Below, in pieces: positions 8,223 to 15,888 of a stretch of DNA of 61,190 bases. Both the position numbers and the translations under genes were made by a program. How positions within the stretch are numbered: the first letter of the stretch is position 1; each line of letters opens with the position of its first letter. The notes below the pieces were generated by a model, which was not told the origin of the DNA, ran no database searches, and saw only the letters and a program-made list of their open reading frames with translations. The DNA lies in NCBI RefSeq assembly GCF_001476655.1, contig NZ_LDRT01000018.1:1-61190 (forward strand), read 5' to 3'. The DNA comes from Microbacterium testaceum (lineage in GTDB: Bacteria > Actinomycetota > Actinomycetes > Actinomycetales > Microbacteriaceae).

Positions 8223-8250
8223 TTGAAAATCGACATAAGTCGGGTATGCT
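8223..8250 (+). promoter_or_regulatory. Sigma-70-like promoter with overlapping palindrome, upstream of the MFS gene
   Basis: TTGAAA (8223-8228), a 16-base spacer and TATGCT (8245-8250) form a good promoter in an AT-rich patch. The imperfect palindrome TGTTGAAAATCGACA (8221-8235) overlaps the -35 box and could be an operator. The leader to the ATG at 8351 would be about 95 bases. Confidence 0.55.
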
Positions 8251-8350
8251 GGACGTGACGTCGGGGCCCCACGGGTCCGTTCGCCCGGTGAGGAAGCCGG
8301 AGCGGCACATCCGGTCGCGTCGATCGCCCGGTCGTACGGGCGCCCCACGC

Positions 8351-9844
8351 ATGACTCTCTCCCCCGCGCGCGTGCGCATCCTCGTCGCCGCCCTCCTCAC
8401 CGTGTCGTTCCTCGGCGCCCTCGACCACACCGTCGTCTCGACCTCGCTCGCCACCATCGCCGGTGATCTCGGCGCCCTCGAGCACATGAGCTGGATCATG
8501 GTCGGCTACACCCTTGCCGCCACCGTGATGCTGCCCGTGCTGGGCAAGCTCGGCGACGTCGTCGGCCCGCGCCGCGTGTTCCTCGTGTCGCTGGTCCTCT
8601 TCCTCGCCGCCTCGCTCGCGTGCGGTTTCGCGCCCGACCTCGGCTGGCTGATCGCCGCCCGCGTCGTGCAGGGGCTCGGCTCGGCCGGGCTCCAGCTCAT
8701 GTCGCAGACGATCGTCGCGCGGGTGACGAGCCCGCGGCAGCGGCCCCGCTACATGGCGGTGATCGGCGCGGCCTTCCCCGTCGCGATCGTGGTGGGGCCG
8801 GTGGTCGGCGGCCTCATCACCGACTACTGGAGCTGGCCGTGGGTGTTCTGGATCAATCTCCCCGTCGGTCTCGTCGCCCTCGTGCTCGCGCTCGTCGCCA
8901 TCCCCCGACTCCCGGGCGGCGCCCACCCGCGTTTCGATGTGCCGGGCTCGCTCGTGTTCACGGGATCGCTCCTGGCGCTCATCCTCGCCGTGACCTGGAT
9001 CGGCGACGACGCCCTTCGCCCCGCGGCGATCGCGTGCGCGGTCGGGGCGGGAATCGGCATCCTGGGCCTCGTCGCGATCGAGCGGCGGGCCGCGGCACCC
9101 ATCCTGCCGCCGCGGATCCTGCGCAACAGGACGATCCTCGTCTGTCTCGGGCTCTCGCTCGTCGTCGGGGCGGGCCTGTTCTCGGTCGTCGCGTACGTGC
9201 CGACGTACGTGCAGATGGCCTACCGCACGACCGCGACGGTGTCGGGACTCGTCCCCATCGCGACCGTCCTCGGCATGCTCGTGAGCAGTTTGCTCACCGG
9301 GTGGCTCGTCAGCCGCTCGGGCCGGTATCGGATCTATCCGGTCGCCGGCACGGCGCTCGCCGCGGTCGGTCTCGCGGTGATGGCGCTGCTTCCCGCGGGG
9401 ATGCCGCTGTGGGTGCCGATGGCGGTCATGGCCGCGGTCGGGATCGGCACCGGGGCCTTCACGAACCTCATCTTCGCCGTGGTGCAGAGCGCCGCGTCTC
9501 GTGACGACCTCGGCGCGGTCACCGCGACGACCAACCTCGTGCGGCAGGTCGGTGCTGCCGTCGGCACCGCGGTGGTCGGCGGCGTGGTCGGCTTCGCGGT
9601 GGCGGCGGCTCTTCCCGCGGGACTGGATGCCGCCACCCTCACGCCCGCGGCCGCTCGCTCGGCGTCCGAGGGGGTGCAGGACCAGATCGCGCAGATCTAC
9701 CACGACGTGTTCGCCCCCGTCTTCCTCGGACTCGCGCTCGTCTATGCGTGCGGTGTCGTGATCGCGCTTCTCCTGCCCGCCGAGCGCCTGTCGGACGAGA
9801 TGCCGGCGACTCCCGCACCCGCCCCTGACCGTCAGCCCGCCTGA
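8351..9844 (+). CDS. MFS multidrug/metabolite exporter, DHA2 (EmrB/QacA) type
   Basis: The 497-residue protein has about 14 hydrophobic segments, the DHA2 pattern. An N-terminal LDHTVVSTSLATIAGDLG stretch matches the family's motif D1, GKLGDVVGPRR the loop 2-3 signature (motif A), and there is a motif-C-like GPVVGGLITDYWSWPWVFWINLP. These transporters are drug:H+ antiporters; next to a catabolic cluster it may export an aromatic substrate or toxic intermediate, or take one up. The flavoprotein gene follows after 25 bases on the same strand, so the two are probably co-transcribed. Confidence 0.85.
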   Translation: MTLSPARVRILVAALLTVSFLGALDHTVVSTSLATIAGDLGALEHMSWIMVGYTLAATVMLPVLGKLGDVVGPRRVFLVSLVLFLAASLACGFAPDLGWLIAARVVQGLGSAGLQLMSQTIVARVTSPRQRPRYMAVIGAAFPVAIVVGPVVGGLITDYWSWPWVFWINLPVGLVALVLALVAIPRLPGGAHPRFDVPGSLVFTGSLLALILAVTWIGDDALRPAAIACAVGAGIGILGLVAIERRAAAPILPPRILRNRTILVCLGLSLVVGAGLFSVVAYVPTYVQMAYRTTATVSGLVPIATVLGMLVSSLLTGWLVSRSGRYRIYPVAGTALAAVGLAVMALLPAGMPLWVPMAVMAAVGIGTGAFTNLIFAVVQSAASRDDLGAVTATTNLVRQVGAAVGTAVVGGVVGFAVAAALPAGLDAATLTPAAARSASEGVQDQIAQIYHDVFAPVFLGLALVYACGVVIALLLPAERLSDEMPATPAPAPDRQPA

Positions 9845-9869
9845 ATCCGCCCGATCCGTCAGGAGAGAA

Positions 9870-11447
9870 ATGTCCGACACCCCCACCATCGCCATCGTCG
9901 GCAGCGGCCCGATCGGCTCCGCCTACGCCCGCATCCTGCTCGAGGCCCTGCCGACCGCTCGCGTGATCATGTTCGAGGCCGGCCCGCAGCTCACCGCGCG
10001 CCCCGGCGAGAGCGTGCGCAACATCGCCGACCCCGACGAGAAGGCCCGGGCCCGCGAACGCTCCCAGGGGCCGCAGGCCGGCACCCACCGTGAGTCGCTC
10101 GGCATCCCCGGCGGAACCGTCGTCGAGGGCATGTTCACCGCGCGCCAGGGCACTCACCTCTACGACTTCGGCGGCGAGGGGTCGGCGCACGCCCCCTCCT
10201 TCCCCGCGGCGGCCGCGGCGACCAACGTCGGCGGCCAGGGGGCGCACTGGACCTGCGCCATCCCGCGCCCGGCCTTCAGCGAGAAGCTCGACTTCGTCGA
10301 TGACGACGAGTGGGAAGAGCTGATCTCGACTGCGGAAGACCTCCTCCACAAGCAGAGCGCCGCGTTCTCGGACTCCCCGGTCGGTGCCGCCATCCGGACG
10401 CTGCTCGACCGCGAGTTCGCGGCCGAACTGCCGGAGGGCCACGGCGTCAGCACGCTGCCCGTGGCGGGCGACCCGCAGCCCGACGGGTCGATGCGCTGGG
10501 CGGGCGCCGACACCGTGCTGGGGCCCCTCATCGAGCCCGGAACCGACACCGCCGCCCGCTTCGAGCTCCGCGAGCTCACGCTGGTGCGTCGGATCGAGCA
10601 CGACGGCGCACGCGTGCGCGGGCTCGTCGTCGAGGACCTGCGCACGGGTGAGCACTCCTTCGTCGACGCGGATGCCGTCGTGGTCGCCGCCGACGCCTTC
10701 CGCTCCCCGCAGCTGCTGTGGGCGTCCGGCATCCGTCCCGCAGCCCTCGGTCGCTACTTGACCGAGCATCAGGTGGTCATCAGCACGGTCGCCCTTGACG
10801 AGGACCGTATGGCGGCCCTCGTCACCGACGATGAGCTCGAGGCCGAACTGGCGCGACGCGCCGCGAACCCGAGCGATCCCGTCGCCGCGGTCAACCGCAT
10901 CCCGTTCTCGGAGCCCGGGCATCCTTATTCGGCGCAGATCATGTACGCCGAGACCCCTCCCTTCCCGCTCGCTCCGGATCACCCCGCTCACGGGAACCGC
11001 TGGGGGTACGTCAACATGGGCTTCGGCATCCGCAAGTTCCCCCGCGTCGAAGACGGTGCGATCTTCTCCGACGACGAACGCGACTACCGCGGCCTCCCCC
11101 ACTTCACGATCGAGTACGCCCTCACCGAGCGCGAGGAGAAGGAGATCGCCGAGGCGACCGAGCGGCTGCGCCGCGCCGGGACCGCCCTGGGGTCCTTCGT
11201 CGCGGAGCCGCGACTGCTGCCGAACGGATCGAGCCTGCACTTCATGGGCACGATGCGCGCCGGAACGGATGCCGCGACCTCGGTCGCCGACCCCTATTCG
11301 CGCGTGTGGGGGTTCGACAACCTCGTCGTCGGCGGCAACGCCCTGATCCCCACCGCGAACACGATGAACCCGACGCTGATGAGCGTCGCGATCGCCGTGC
11401 GCGGCGCGCGTCGGCTCGCGGCCGACCTGGGCGGCGCGCGGCACTGA
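9870..11447 (+). CDS. GMC flavoprotein, pyranose 2-oxidase / glycoside 3-oxidase-like
   Basis: The 525-residue protein starts with the FAD-binding GSGPIG motif (residues 11-16). Its NVGGQGAHWTCAIPRP segment resembles the THWTC region of fungal pyranose 2-oxidase; His126 aligns with the histidine that carries covalent FAD there. The C-terminal SLHFMGT and GGNALIPTANTMNPTL segments give the His457/Asn500 catalytic pair of that family. Bacterial relatives include pyranose oxidases and FAD-dependent glycoside 3-oxidases, some from Microbacterium, that oxidise sugar rings of free or C-linked glycosides. An AGGAGAG ribosome-binding site precedes the ATG. A carbohydrate or glycoside substrate is likely; which one is unknown, and the C-glycoside deglycosidase partner is not in this window. 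Confidence 0.75.
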   Translation: MSDTPTIAIVGSGPIGSAYARILLEALPTARVIMFEAGPQLTARPGESVRNIADPDEKARARERSQGPQAGTHRESLGIPGGTVVEGMFTARQGTHLYDFGGEGSAHAPSFPAAAAATNVGGQGAHWTCAIPRPAFSEKLDFVDDDEWEELISTAEDLLHKQSAAFSDSPVGAAIRTLLDREFAAELPEGHGVSTLPVAGDPQPDGSMRWAGADTVLGPLIEPGTDTAARFELRELTLVRRIEHDGARVRGLVVEDLRTGEHSFVDADAVVVAADAFRSPQLLWASGIRPAALGRYLTEHQVVISTVALDEDRMAALVTDDELEAELARRAANPSDPVAAVNRIPFSEPGHPYSAQIMYAETPPFPLAPDHPAHGNRWGYVNMGFGIRKFPRVEDGAIFSDDERDYRGLPHFTIEYALTEREEKEIAEATERLRRAGTALGSFVAEPRLLPNGSSLHFMGTMRAGTDAATSVADPYSRVWGFDNLVVGGNALIPTANTMNPTLMSVAIAVRGARRLAADLGGARH

Positions 11448-11548
11448 CGCGCGCGGGCTCCCGCCGGTCCGGGTGGTCTGGGTGGGTCTGTGCCGTCGCG
11501 CGGAGTTCGGGGGCGACTCGACGCACGCCTCGCGGGGGAGCCCCGCCC

Positions 11549-11554
11549 GATAAT
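11549..11554 (+). promoter_or_regulatory. -10 box for leaderless start at 11561
   Basis: GATAAT ends six bases before the GTG at 11561, the spacing expected if transcription begins at the start codon. No ribosome-binding site is seen. Confidence 0.5.
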
Positions 11555-11560
11555 GGAACG

Positions 11561-11950
11561 GTGGAGGCCTGGGAGACGCGCGAATGGTTCGGCGACTACC
11601 TCGACACCCTGAACCGTCACGATCTCGAACGCCTGCGGGAATTCCTCGATCCGGGCGTGCGTCGCGCTCACCTCCCCGCGGGGGCCGAAGCGTGGATCGC
11701 AGACGAAGCGGAGCGTCTGCACGCCTTCCCCGATTGGCAGTGGAAGCGCATTCAGCTGATCGTCGAAGACGACCGCCTCGCGGTGCACCTGCGGGGGTCG
11801 GGGATGCAGACGGGGGCCTTCCGCCACCTCCCCGCCACGCGCCGGCGGGTCAACATCGCCGCGTTCGCGATGTATCGACTCGAGCGGGGGCGCATCGTCG
11901 AGGCATCCGGAACCGACGACGCCGAACAGATCCGCGCGCAGCTGTCGTGA
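11561..11950 (+). CDS. NTF2-like / SnoaL-type small protein
   Basis: The 129-residue product has the length and pattern of the NTF2-like superfamily: an N-terminal amphipathic helix (WFGDYLDTLNRHDLERL), then a run of beta strands ending MYRLERGRIVEASGTDD. Members are ester or cyclase-type enzymes or ligand-binding proteins. No catalytic residues can be fixed here. The start is taken as the GTG at 11561 because it follows a GATAAT box at leaderless spacing and the fold starts at once. It stands alone between the flavoprotein and the BLUF pair. Confidence 0.65.
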   Translation: MEAWETREWFGDYLDTLNRHDLERLREFLDPGVRRAHLPAGAEAWIADEAERLHAFPDWQWKRIQLIVEDDRLAVHLRGSGMQTGAFRHLPATRRRVNIAAFAMYRLERGRIVEASGTDDAEQIRAQLS

Positions 11951-12050
11951 CGCGAACGACTCACCGGGGTGCTGTCAAGGAGCGCGCGCCCTTGTCCGGG
12001 GTAGGTACGGTCGTATGTCTGCGGATGTGCCGTGAGAGAGGAGCCTCGAC

Positions 12051-12347
12051 ATGACCGACACGAACCGCCCCGGTGCCGGAGTGGTCTGGGCGCGCGTCGA
12101 AGAGGGCTTCCACGTGGGCAGCCGCAACGGCGTGTTCCTGGGCTACCTCGACCGTGAGGCCGACGGCAGTTACCTCGCTTACAACGGACGTTCCCGCCTG
12201 GTCGGGCGTTTTCCCACGCTCGTCGCGGGGATGGCGGCTGTCACCTCCGCCACGGATGACGCCCTCCCGCCCTCTCGGCGGGAGGAGGAGGTCGTCCTGC
12301 GTCAGGTGCGCACCGACCGCGAGATTCCCGGGTCGGTGGTGCAGTGA
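12051..12347 (+). CDS. 98-residue protein of unknown function, coupled to BLUF gene
   Basis: This small soluble protein has no motif I recognise. It contains a compact aromatic/glycine-rich part (VGSRNGVFLGYLDREADGSY) followed by a short helix and a charged tail. A GAGAGAGG ribosome-binding site precedes the ATG. Its stop (TGA, 12345-12347) overlaps the ATG of the BLUF gene by one base, so the two are translationally coupled. That makes it a candidate partner or output protein of the photoreceptor, an inference from position only. Confidence 0.65.
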   Translation: MTDTNRPGAGVVWARVEEGFHVGSRNGVFLGYLDREADGSYLAYNGRSRLVGRFPTLVAGMAAVTSATDDALPPSRREEEVVLRQVRTDREIPGSVVQ

Positions 12348-12784
12348 TGGCCGAGGCCCTGCGATCGGTGACCTACTCCAGCACCGCGGCGTCGGATTTC
12401 GGCGAACGAGAACTCGACGAACTCCTCGCGTCGAGCCGTGCGGCCAATCTCTCACGCGACCTGTCGGGCATGCTGCTGTTCCGCGGCAACCGCTTCCTGC
12501 AGGTTCTCGAAGGCCCCGAGTCTCTCGTCCGTGAGCTCATCGACCGGATCCGCCGTGATCCGCGTCATCGCGACATGCGCGTCCTCGTCGACGAGGAGAT
12601 CGAGCAGCGGCGGTTCGCCGACTGGACGATGGGCTACGAGTCGCTGAAGATGCCGCAGAATGCGGCACCGGAGGGATTCCGCGACTCCTTCGACGACCTG
12701 GATTCCGACGACGGCACCATCACGGCCCGAGCTTTGCGCGAACTGACGCTGTGGTTCCGCACACGCAGCGCAGACCCGCGCTGA
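12347..12784 (+). CDS. BLUF-domain blue-light sensor (short type)
   Basis: BLUF domains bind FAD and switch a hydrogen-bond network around a Tyr/Gln pair under blue light. The 145-residue protein shows Tyr10 (SVTYSS), Asn34, Gln52 (FLQVLEG), Trp93 and Met95 (ADWTMGY). These sit at the spacing of AppA residues Tyr21, Asn45, Gln63, Trp104 and Met106, with a constant offset of 11. After the domain (about residues 5-98) there is a short acidic/helical tail and no output domain. Short BLUF proteins act through partner proteins; the overlapping 98-residue gene upstream is the obvious candidate. The gene is convergent with the Gfo/Idh gene, ten bases away. Confidence 0.88.
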   Translation: MAEALRSVTYSSTAASDFGERELDELLASSRAANLSRDLSGMLLFRGNRFLQVLEGPESLVRELIDRIRRDPRHRDMRVLVDEEIEQRRFADWTMGYESLKMPQNAAPEGFRDSFDDLDSDDGTITARALRELTLWFRTRSADPR

Positions 12785-12794
12785 CCGCTCGTCG

Positions 12795-13886
12795 TCAGGC
12801 GCGTGTGCGCCACTCCGCTTCGGCGGTGAAGGGAACCACGGGCGGGGGCACCGGCCGCGTCTCGATCTCGACACGGGAGCCGGTGCGAGCCGACTCCTGC
12901 AGTGCCGTCATCACCTCGAGGACGTGCAGCGCGATCGTCGCGTCGGTGCGGTCCGACCCCGTTCGGACGCGATCCAGGATGCCGATCCCCCGGCCCGCGT
13001 GGTCGTAGCCGGCGCTCCCGGTCACCGCGTGCCACTCGTCCTGGCGGCCGGTGCGCACGCGCACCTCGCCGTCGAAAAGGTTGGGGTCGGGGACCGACAG
13101 GGTGCCCGTCTCGCCGTAGACCTCGATCGGGGAGGCATCGCTGACCGGCGCGTCGAAGCTGAAGGTCACCGTCGACACCGCACCGTCGACGTGCTCGAGC
13201 ACCCCCGTGACGTGGGTGTCGACCTCGACCGGGATGACTTCTCCCGCTCGCGGTCCGGTCGCGATGGTCCGCGTGTCTCGTGGTCGCGACGACGCTCCCG
13301 ACACCCGGGCGACGGGTCCGAGCAGGTGGAAGAGCGTCGTGAGGTAGTACGGTCCCATGTCCAGCAGCGGTCCGCCGCCCTCGCGGTAGTAGAAATCGGG
13401 ATGCGGATGCCACGCCTCGTGGCCCGCGGACACCCAGGTCGCCGTCGCCGCCACCGCTCGCCCGATGGCCCCGCCCTCGAGGGCGGCGCGCGCCGTCTGG
13501 ACGCCCGTGCCGAGCACCGTGTCGGGGGCGCACCCGAGCCACGCCTCGCCGCGCGCCGCGACGACGCGCTGCGCGTCCGCGAGGGTCGCCGCGAGCGGCT
13601 TCTCCCCGAAGACATCCTTGCCCGCGGCGAGAGCTTTCGAGGCGATCTCGGCATGCGCGGAGGGAACCGTGAGGTTCAGGACGGTCTGCACCGCCGGGTC
13701 GGCGACGAGGTCGTCGACGCTCAGGGCTCGGCATCCGGTGAGCCTTTCCGCGACCTCCTCGGCGCGTGAGCGGTCGAGATCGGCGGTCGCCACGATCCGC
13801 ACGTCGGGGTGCGCGCCGAGAGTGGCGAGGTACTGCGCCGAGATGACGCCGAGTCCGATTATTCCGATACCGTGCGGCTGGCCCAC
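12795..13886 (-). CDS. Gfo/Idh/MocA-family oxidoreductase
   Basis: The 363-residue protein has an N-terminal Rossmann fold (GIGIIGLGVISAQY, residues 6-19), the conserved EKP (in GKDVFGEKPLA) and a C-terminal beta-sheet domain containing LLDMGPYYLTTLFHLLG. The family oxidises or reduces sugars and inositols with NAD(P), and several members act on 3-keto sugars. The GTG at 13886 has a GAAAGGGGA ribosome-binding site. The start lies inside the end of the ThuA-like gene (28-base overlap), so the two are made together. The LacI protein encoded divergently at 14666 is the likely regulator. Confidence 0.85.
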   Translation of the reverse strand: MGQPHGIGIIGLGVISAQYLATLGAHPDVRIVATADLDRSRAEEVAERLTGCRALSVDDLVADPAVQTVLNLTVPSAHAEIASKALAAGKDVFGEKPLAATLADAQRVVAARGEAWLGCAPDTVLGTGVQTARAALEGGAIGRAVAATATWVSAGHEAWHPHPDFYYREGGGPLLDMGPYYLTTLFHLLGPVARVSGASSRPRDTRTIATGPRAGEVIPVEVDTHVTGVLEHVDGAVSTVTFSFDAPVSDASPIEVYGETGTLSVPDPNLFDGEVRVRTGRQDEWHAVTGSAGYDHAGRGIGILDRVRTGSDRTDATIALHVLEVMTALQESARTGSRVEIETRPVPPPVVPFTAEAEWRTRA

Positions 13887-14566
13887 AGCAGTCCCCTTTC
13901 GATGATGGTGCGCACCGACGGATCCCGGAGGACGTCGGGGGTGTGGCCCGGGGTCGCGACGAAGACGCGTCCCGCTCCCCATTCGCGGGTCCAGACGGCC
14001 GGCGACACGAGAGGGCGGTGCCACGGGTGGTACGGCTGCACGGGGTGCGTGGTGGTGGCCAGCACGTCGTTCAGCTCGTCGGTCAAGACCCAGTACTGCT
14101 CGGTGTCGAGCTCGAAGTCGTCGAGGCCCGTGGTGATCTCGTGCACGCGACCGAGGTCGGTGAGCTCGACGCGGTAGGGGAGGTAGTTGTCCTCCTCGGT
14201 GCCCGGTCGCTCATCCGGATGCCGACCCGGATGCGTGGCGAACTGTCCGCCGACGAGCTGCAGATAGTCGGACGAGGCGCGATACGAGTCCGCGATGCCC
14301 CCGTGCCACCCGGCCAGGCCCGTGCCGTTCTCGACGGCGGCGCGGAGGCCCGCGAGAGCCTCGCGCGAGATCTCCGACATCGTGACGCACTGCAGCACGA
14401 GGTCGGTCGCAGCCATCTCGTCGGCGTCGCCGTAGACCTCGTTCGTCTCGCTGACACAGACATCGAAGCCGTTCTCGCGCAGGAACGGAAGGAACAGTTC
14501 GGTGGCCTCGACCGGGTGGTGACCGTCCCAACCGCCGCGGACGACCAGTGCTCGTCGATGGCTCAC
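13859..14566 (-). CDS. ThuA-like protein (type 1 glutamine-amidotransferase-like fold)
   Basis: The 235-residue product matches the ThuA family, named after a trehalose/3-keto-sugar utilisation gene of rhizobia. It begins RRALVVRGGWDGHHPVEATE and contains GLAGWHGGIADSYR, QFATHPG and the AGRVFVATPGHTPDV segment, where family residues line a GATase-like pocket. The GTG at 14566 has a GAGGAGG ribosome-binding site five bases upstream. It is first in a two-gene unit with the Gfo/Idh enzyme, an association common in 3-keto-sugar catabolism. Reaction and substrate are not established from sequence. Confidence 0.8.
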   Translation of the reverse strand: MSHRRALVVRGGWDGHHPVEATELFLPFLRENGFDVCVSETNEVYGDADEMAATDLVLQCVTMSEISREALAGLRAAVENGTGLAGWHGGIADSYRASSDYLQLVGGQFATHPGRHPDERPGTEEDNYLPYRVELTDLGRVHEITTGLDDFELDTEQYWVLTDELNDVLATTTHPVQPYHPWHRPLVSPAVWTREWGAGRVFVATPGHTPDVLRDPSVRTIIERGLLWASRTVSE

Positions 14567-14624
14567 GCGTCCTCCTCGTCGTGGATGGATGCCACCCTCC
14601 CACGGGCTCCGCGGCTGAGTGGGA

Positions 14625-14640
14625 ACTTTTGCGCAAAAGT
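14625..14640. promoter_or_regulatory. LacI-type operator palindrome
   Basis: ACTTTTGCGCAAAAGT is a perfect 16-base palindrome with a central CG, typical of LacI/GalR operators. It lies in the 99-base gap between the divergent thuA-like gene and the lacI-like gene, so it could control both. Confidence 0.7.
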
Positions 14641-14665
14641 GCGCGGCATCCGACACACTGGGGTC

Positions 14666-15667
14666 GTGTCCCGTCCTACCCTCGCCCAGGTCGCGGACGC
14701 AGCGGGCGTGAGCATCGCGACGGTGTCGCGGGTGCTGCGCGATCGCGGTGAGATCTCGCCGACGACCCGTGCCCGCGTGCGCGCGGCGGCGGCGGCGATC
14801 GGATACGGAGGTGCCGGGCCCGGCCGTTCGCGCGCCGGAACCGCGCGACTCATCGACCTCGTGATGGGGCGCTACGACGGTCCGTACAGCGAAGAGGTGG
14901 TAGTCGGCGCGCGCGAGGCCGCGACGCGTCTCGGCTACGACCTGGTCCTGACCGCCGAGCGCGACGACCCGGCCGACGACTGGCCCGCGCGCATCGCGGC
15001 GCGCGGCTCGGGCGGCGTGGTGCTGGGGCTGAACGTCCCGACGGCCCGCCAGCTCGCGATGCTCGAGGCCGCCGCCATCCCGCTCGTGCTGTTCGAGCCC
15101 TCGTCGGAGTCGCGCGTCCCGCTCCCGAACGTCCGCACGACCGACCGCGCGGGCGGCGCCGATGCCGCGCGGCACCTGCTCGACCGCGGCGCGCGGCGTT
15201 TCGTCGTGGTCGACGGAGCGCCCTCGTATCGCTGGGGTCGTGCGCGCGTCGAGGGTTTCGGCGCGGCCCTCGCGGAGAGCGCCCCGGATGCCGTGCTCCG
15301 CCGCGTCGCGACCGGCTGGACCGCGGGCGGTGCCCGGCGTGTGGTCCAGACGGTCCTGCCGGAGCTGCCCGGCGACGGTCCCGTCGGGATCTTCGCGTGC
15401 TCCGACGAGATGGCGGCCGGCGTGTACGCGGCCGTGGCCGACCTCGGGCTGCGCATCCCCGACGACGTGCGGGTGGTGGGCTTCGATGACGTCCGCGGCG
15501 CCCGCTGGCTGCGCCCCGCCCTGACGACGGTGCGTCAGCCGATCCGCGAGATGGCGGCGGCCGCGGTGGAGCTTCTCGTACAGCCGCCGGCGGCGGAGCC
15601 GACGACGATCGAGCTGCCGACGATCGAGCTGCCGACGCGGCTGATGGTGCGGGGGTCGACGGGGTGA
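14666..15667 (+). CDS. LacI/GalR-family transcriptional regulator
   Basis: The 333-residue protein has the LacI helix-turn-helix and hinge at the N-terminus (TLAQVADAAGVSIATVSRVL, from residue 5), followed by a periplasmic-binding-protein-like sensor domain with the usual FACSDEMAAGVY and DVRVVGFDD motifs. It is divergent from the ThuA/Gfo-Idh pair and faces a perfect palindrome at 14625-14640, so it probably represses that pair in response to a sugar. The GTG start is preferred because it opens directly onto the helix-turn-helix. The C-terminus repeats TIELP twice from a 15-base DNA duplication (about 15604-15633). Confidence 0.88.
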   Translation: MSRPTLAQVADAAGVSIATVSRVLRDRGEISPTTRARVRAAAAAIGYGGAGPGRSRAGTARLIDLVMGRYDGPYSEEVVVGAREAATRLGYDLVLTAERDDPADDWPARIAARGSGGVVLGLNVPTARQLAMLEAAAIPLVLFEPSSESRVPLPNVRTTDRAGGADAARHLLDRGARRFVVVDGAPSYRWGRARVEGFGAALAESAPDAVLRRVATGWTAGGARRVVQTVLPELPGDGPVGIFACSDEMAAGVYAAVADLGLRIPDDVRVVGFDDVRGARWLRPALTTVRQPIREMAAAAVELLVQPPAAEPTTIELPTIELPTRLMVRGSTG

Positions 15668-15722
15668 GCGGTGGACGGCCGTCACGGGTCGCGCGGGTGG
15701 GGGCGCGGCATCCGTCCCGCGA

Positions 15723-15826
15723 GACCGCACGTGTCCGCCGGGGCCGCACGTGTCTGCCGGGGCCGCATGTGTCTGCCCGGCCGCATGTGTCTGCCGGGGC
15801 CGCATGTGTCTGCCGAGACCGCATGC
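15723..15826. repeat. Degenerate tandem repeat, about 19-bp unit, five copies
   Basis: A unit close to CCGCACGTGTCTGCCGGGG is repeated head to tail about five times with small changes. It lies in the gap between the convergent lacI-like and YdeI-like genes. The copies are contiguous, so this is not a CRISPR array. Confidence 0.75.
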
Positions 15827-15855
15827 TCTGGCGTGCCGACGCGTGCGGTCTCGGC
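15812..15855. terminator. Hairpin between convergent genes
   Basis: GCCGAGACCGCA (15812-15823) pairs exactly with TGCGGTCTCGGC (15844-15855) across a 20-base loop. It sits downstream of both the lacI-like gene and the minus-strand YdeI-like gene. There is no clear T-tract, so it may be a structure-only terminator or another copy of the local palindromic repeats. Confidence 0.5.
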
Positions 15856-15888
15856 GATCGTGTGCGGTGTGACGGCAGGGAGCCTGTA

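Noticed and set aside
13859..14566. ThuA-like gene taken as evidence of trehalose use
   Set aside because: Family members act on various 3-keto sugars and unknown substrates; no trehalose-specific transporter or synthase is nearby. The GH15 gene at 49894 is too far away to link.
15723..15826. Tandem repeat considered as a CRISPR array
   Set aside because: Units of about 19 bases are contiguous, with no unique spacers and no cas genes nearby.
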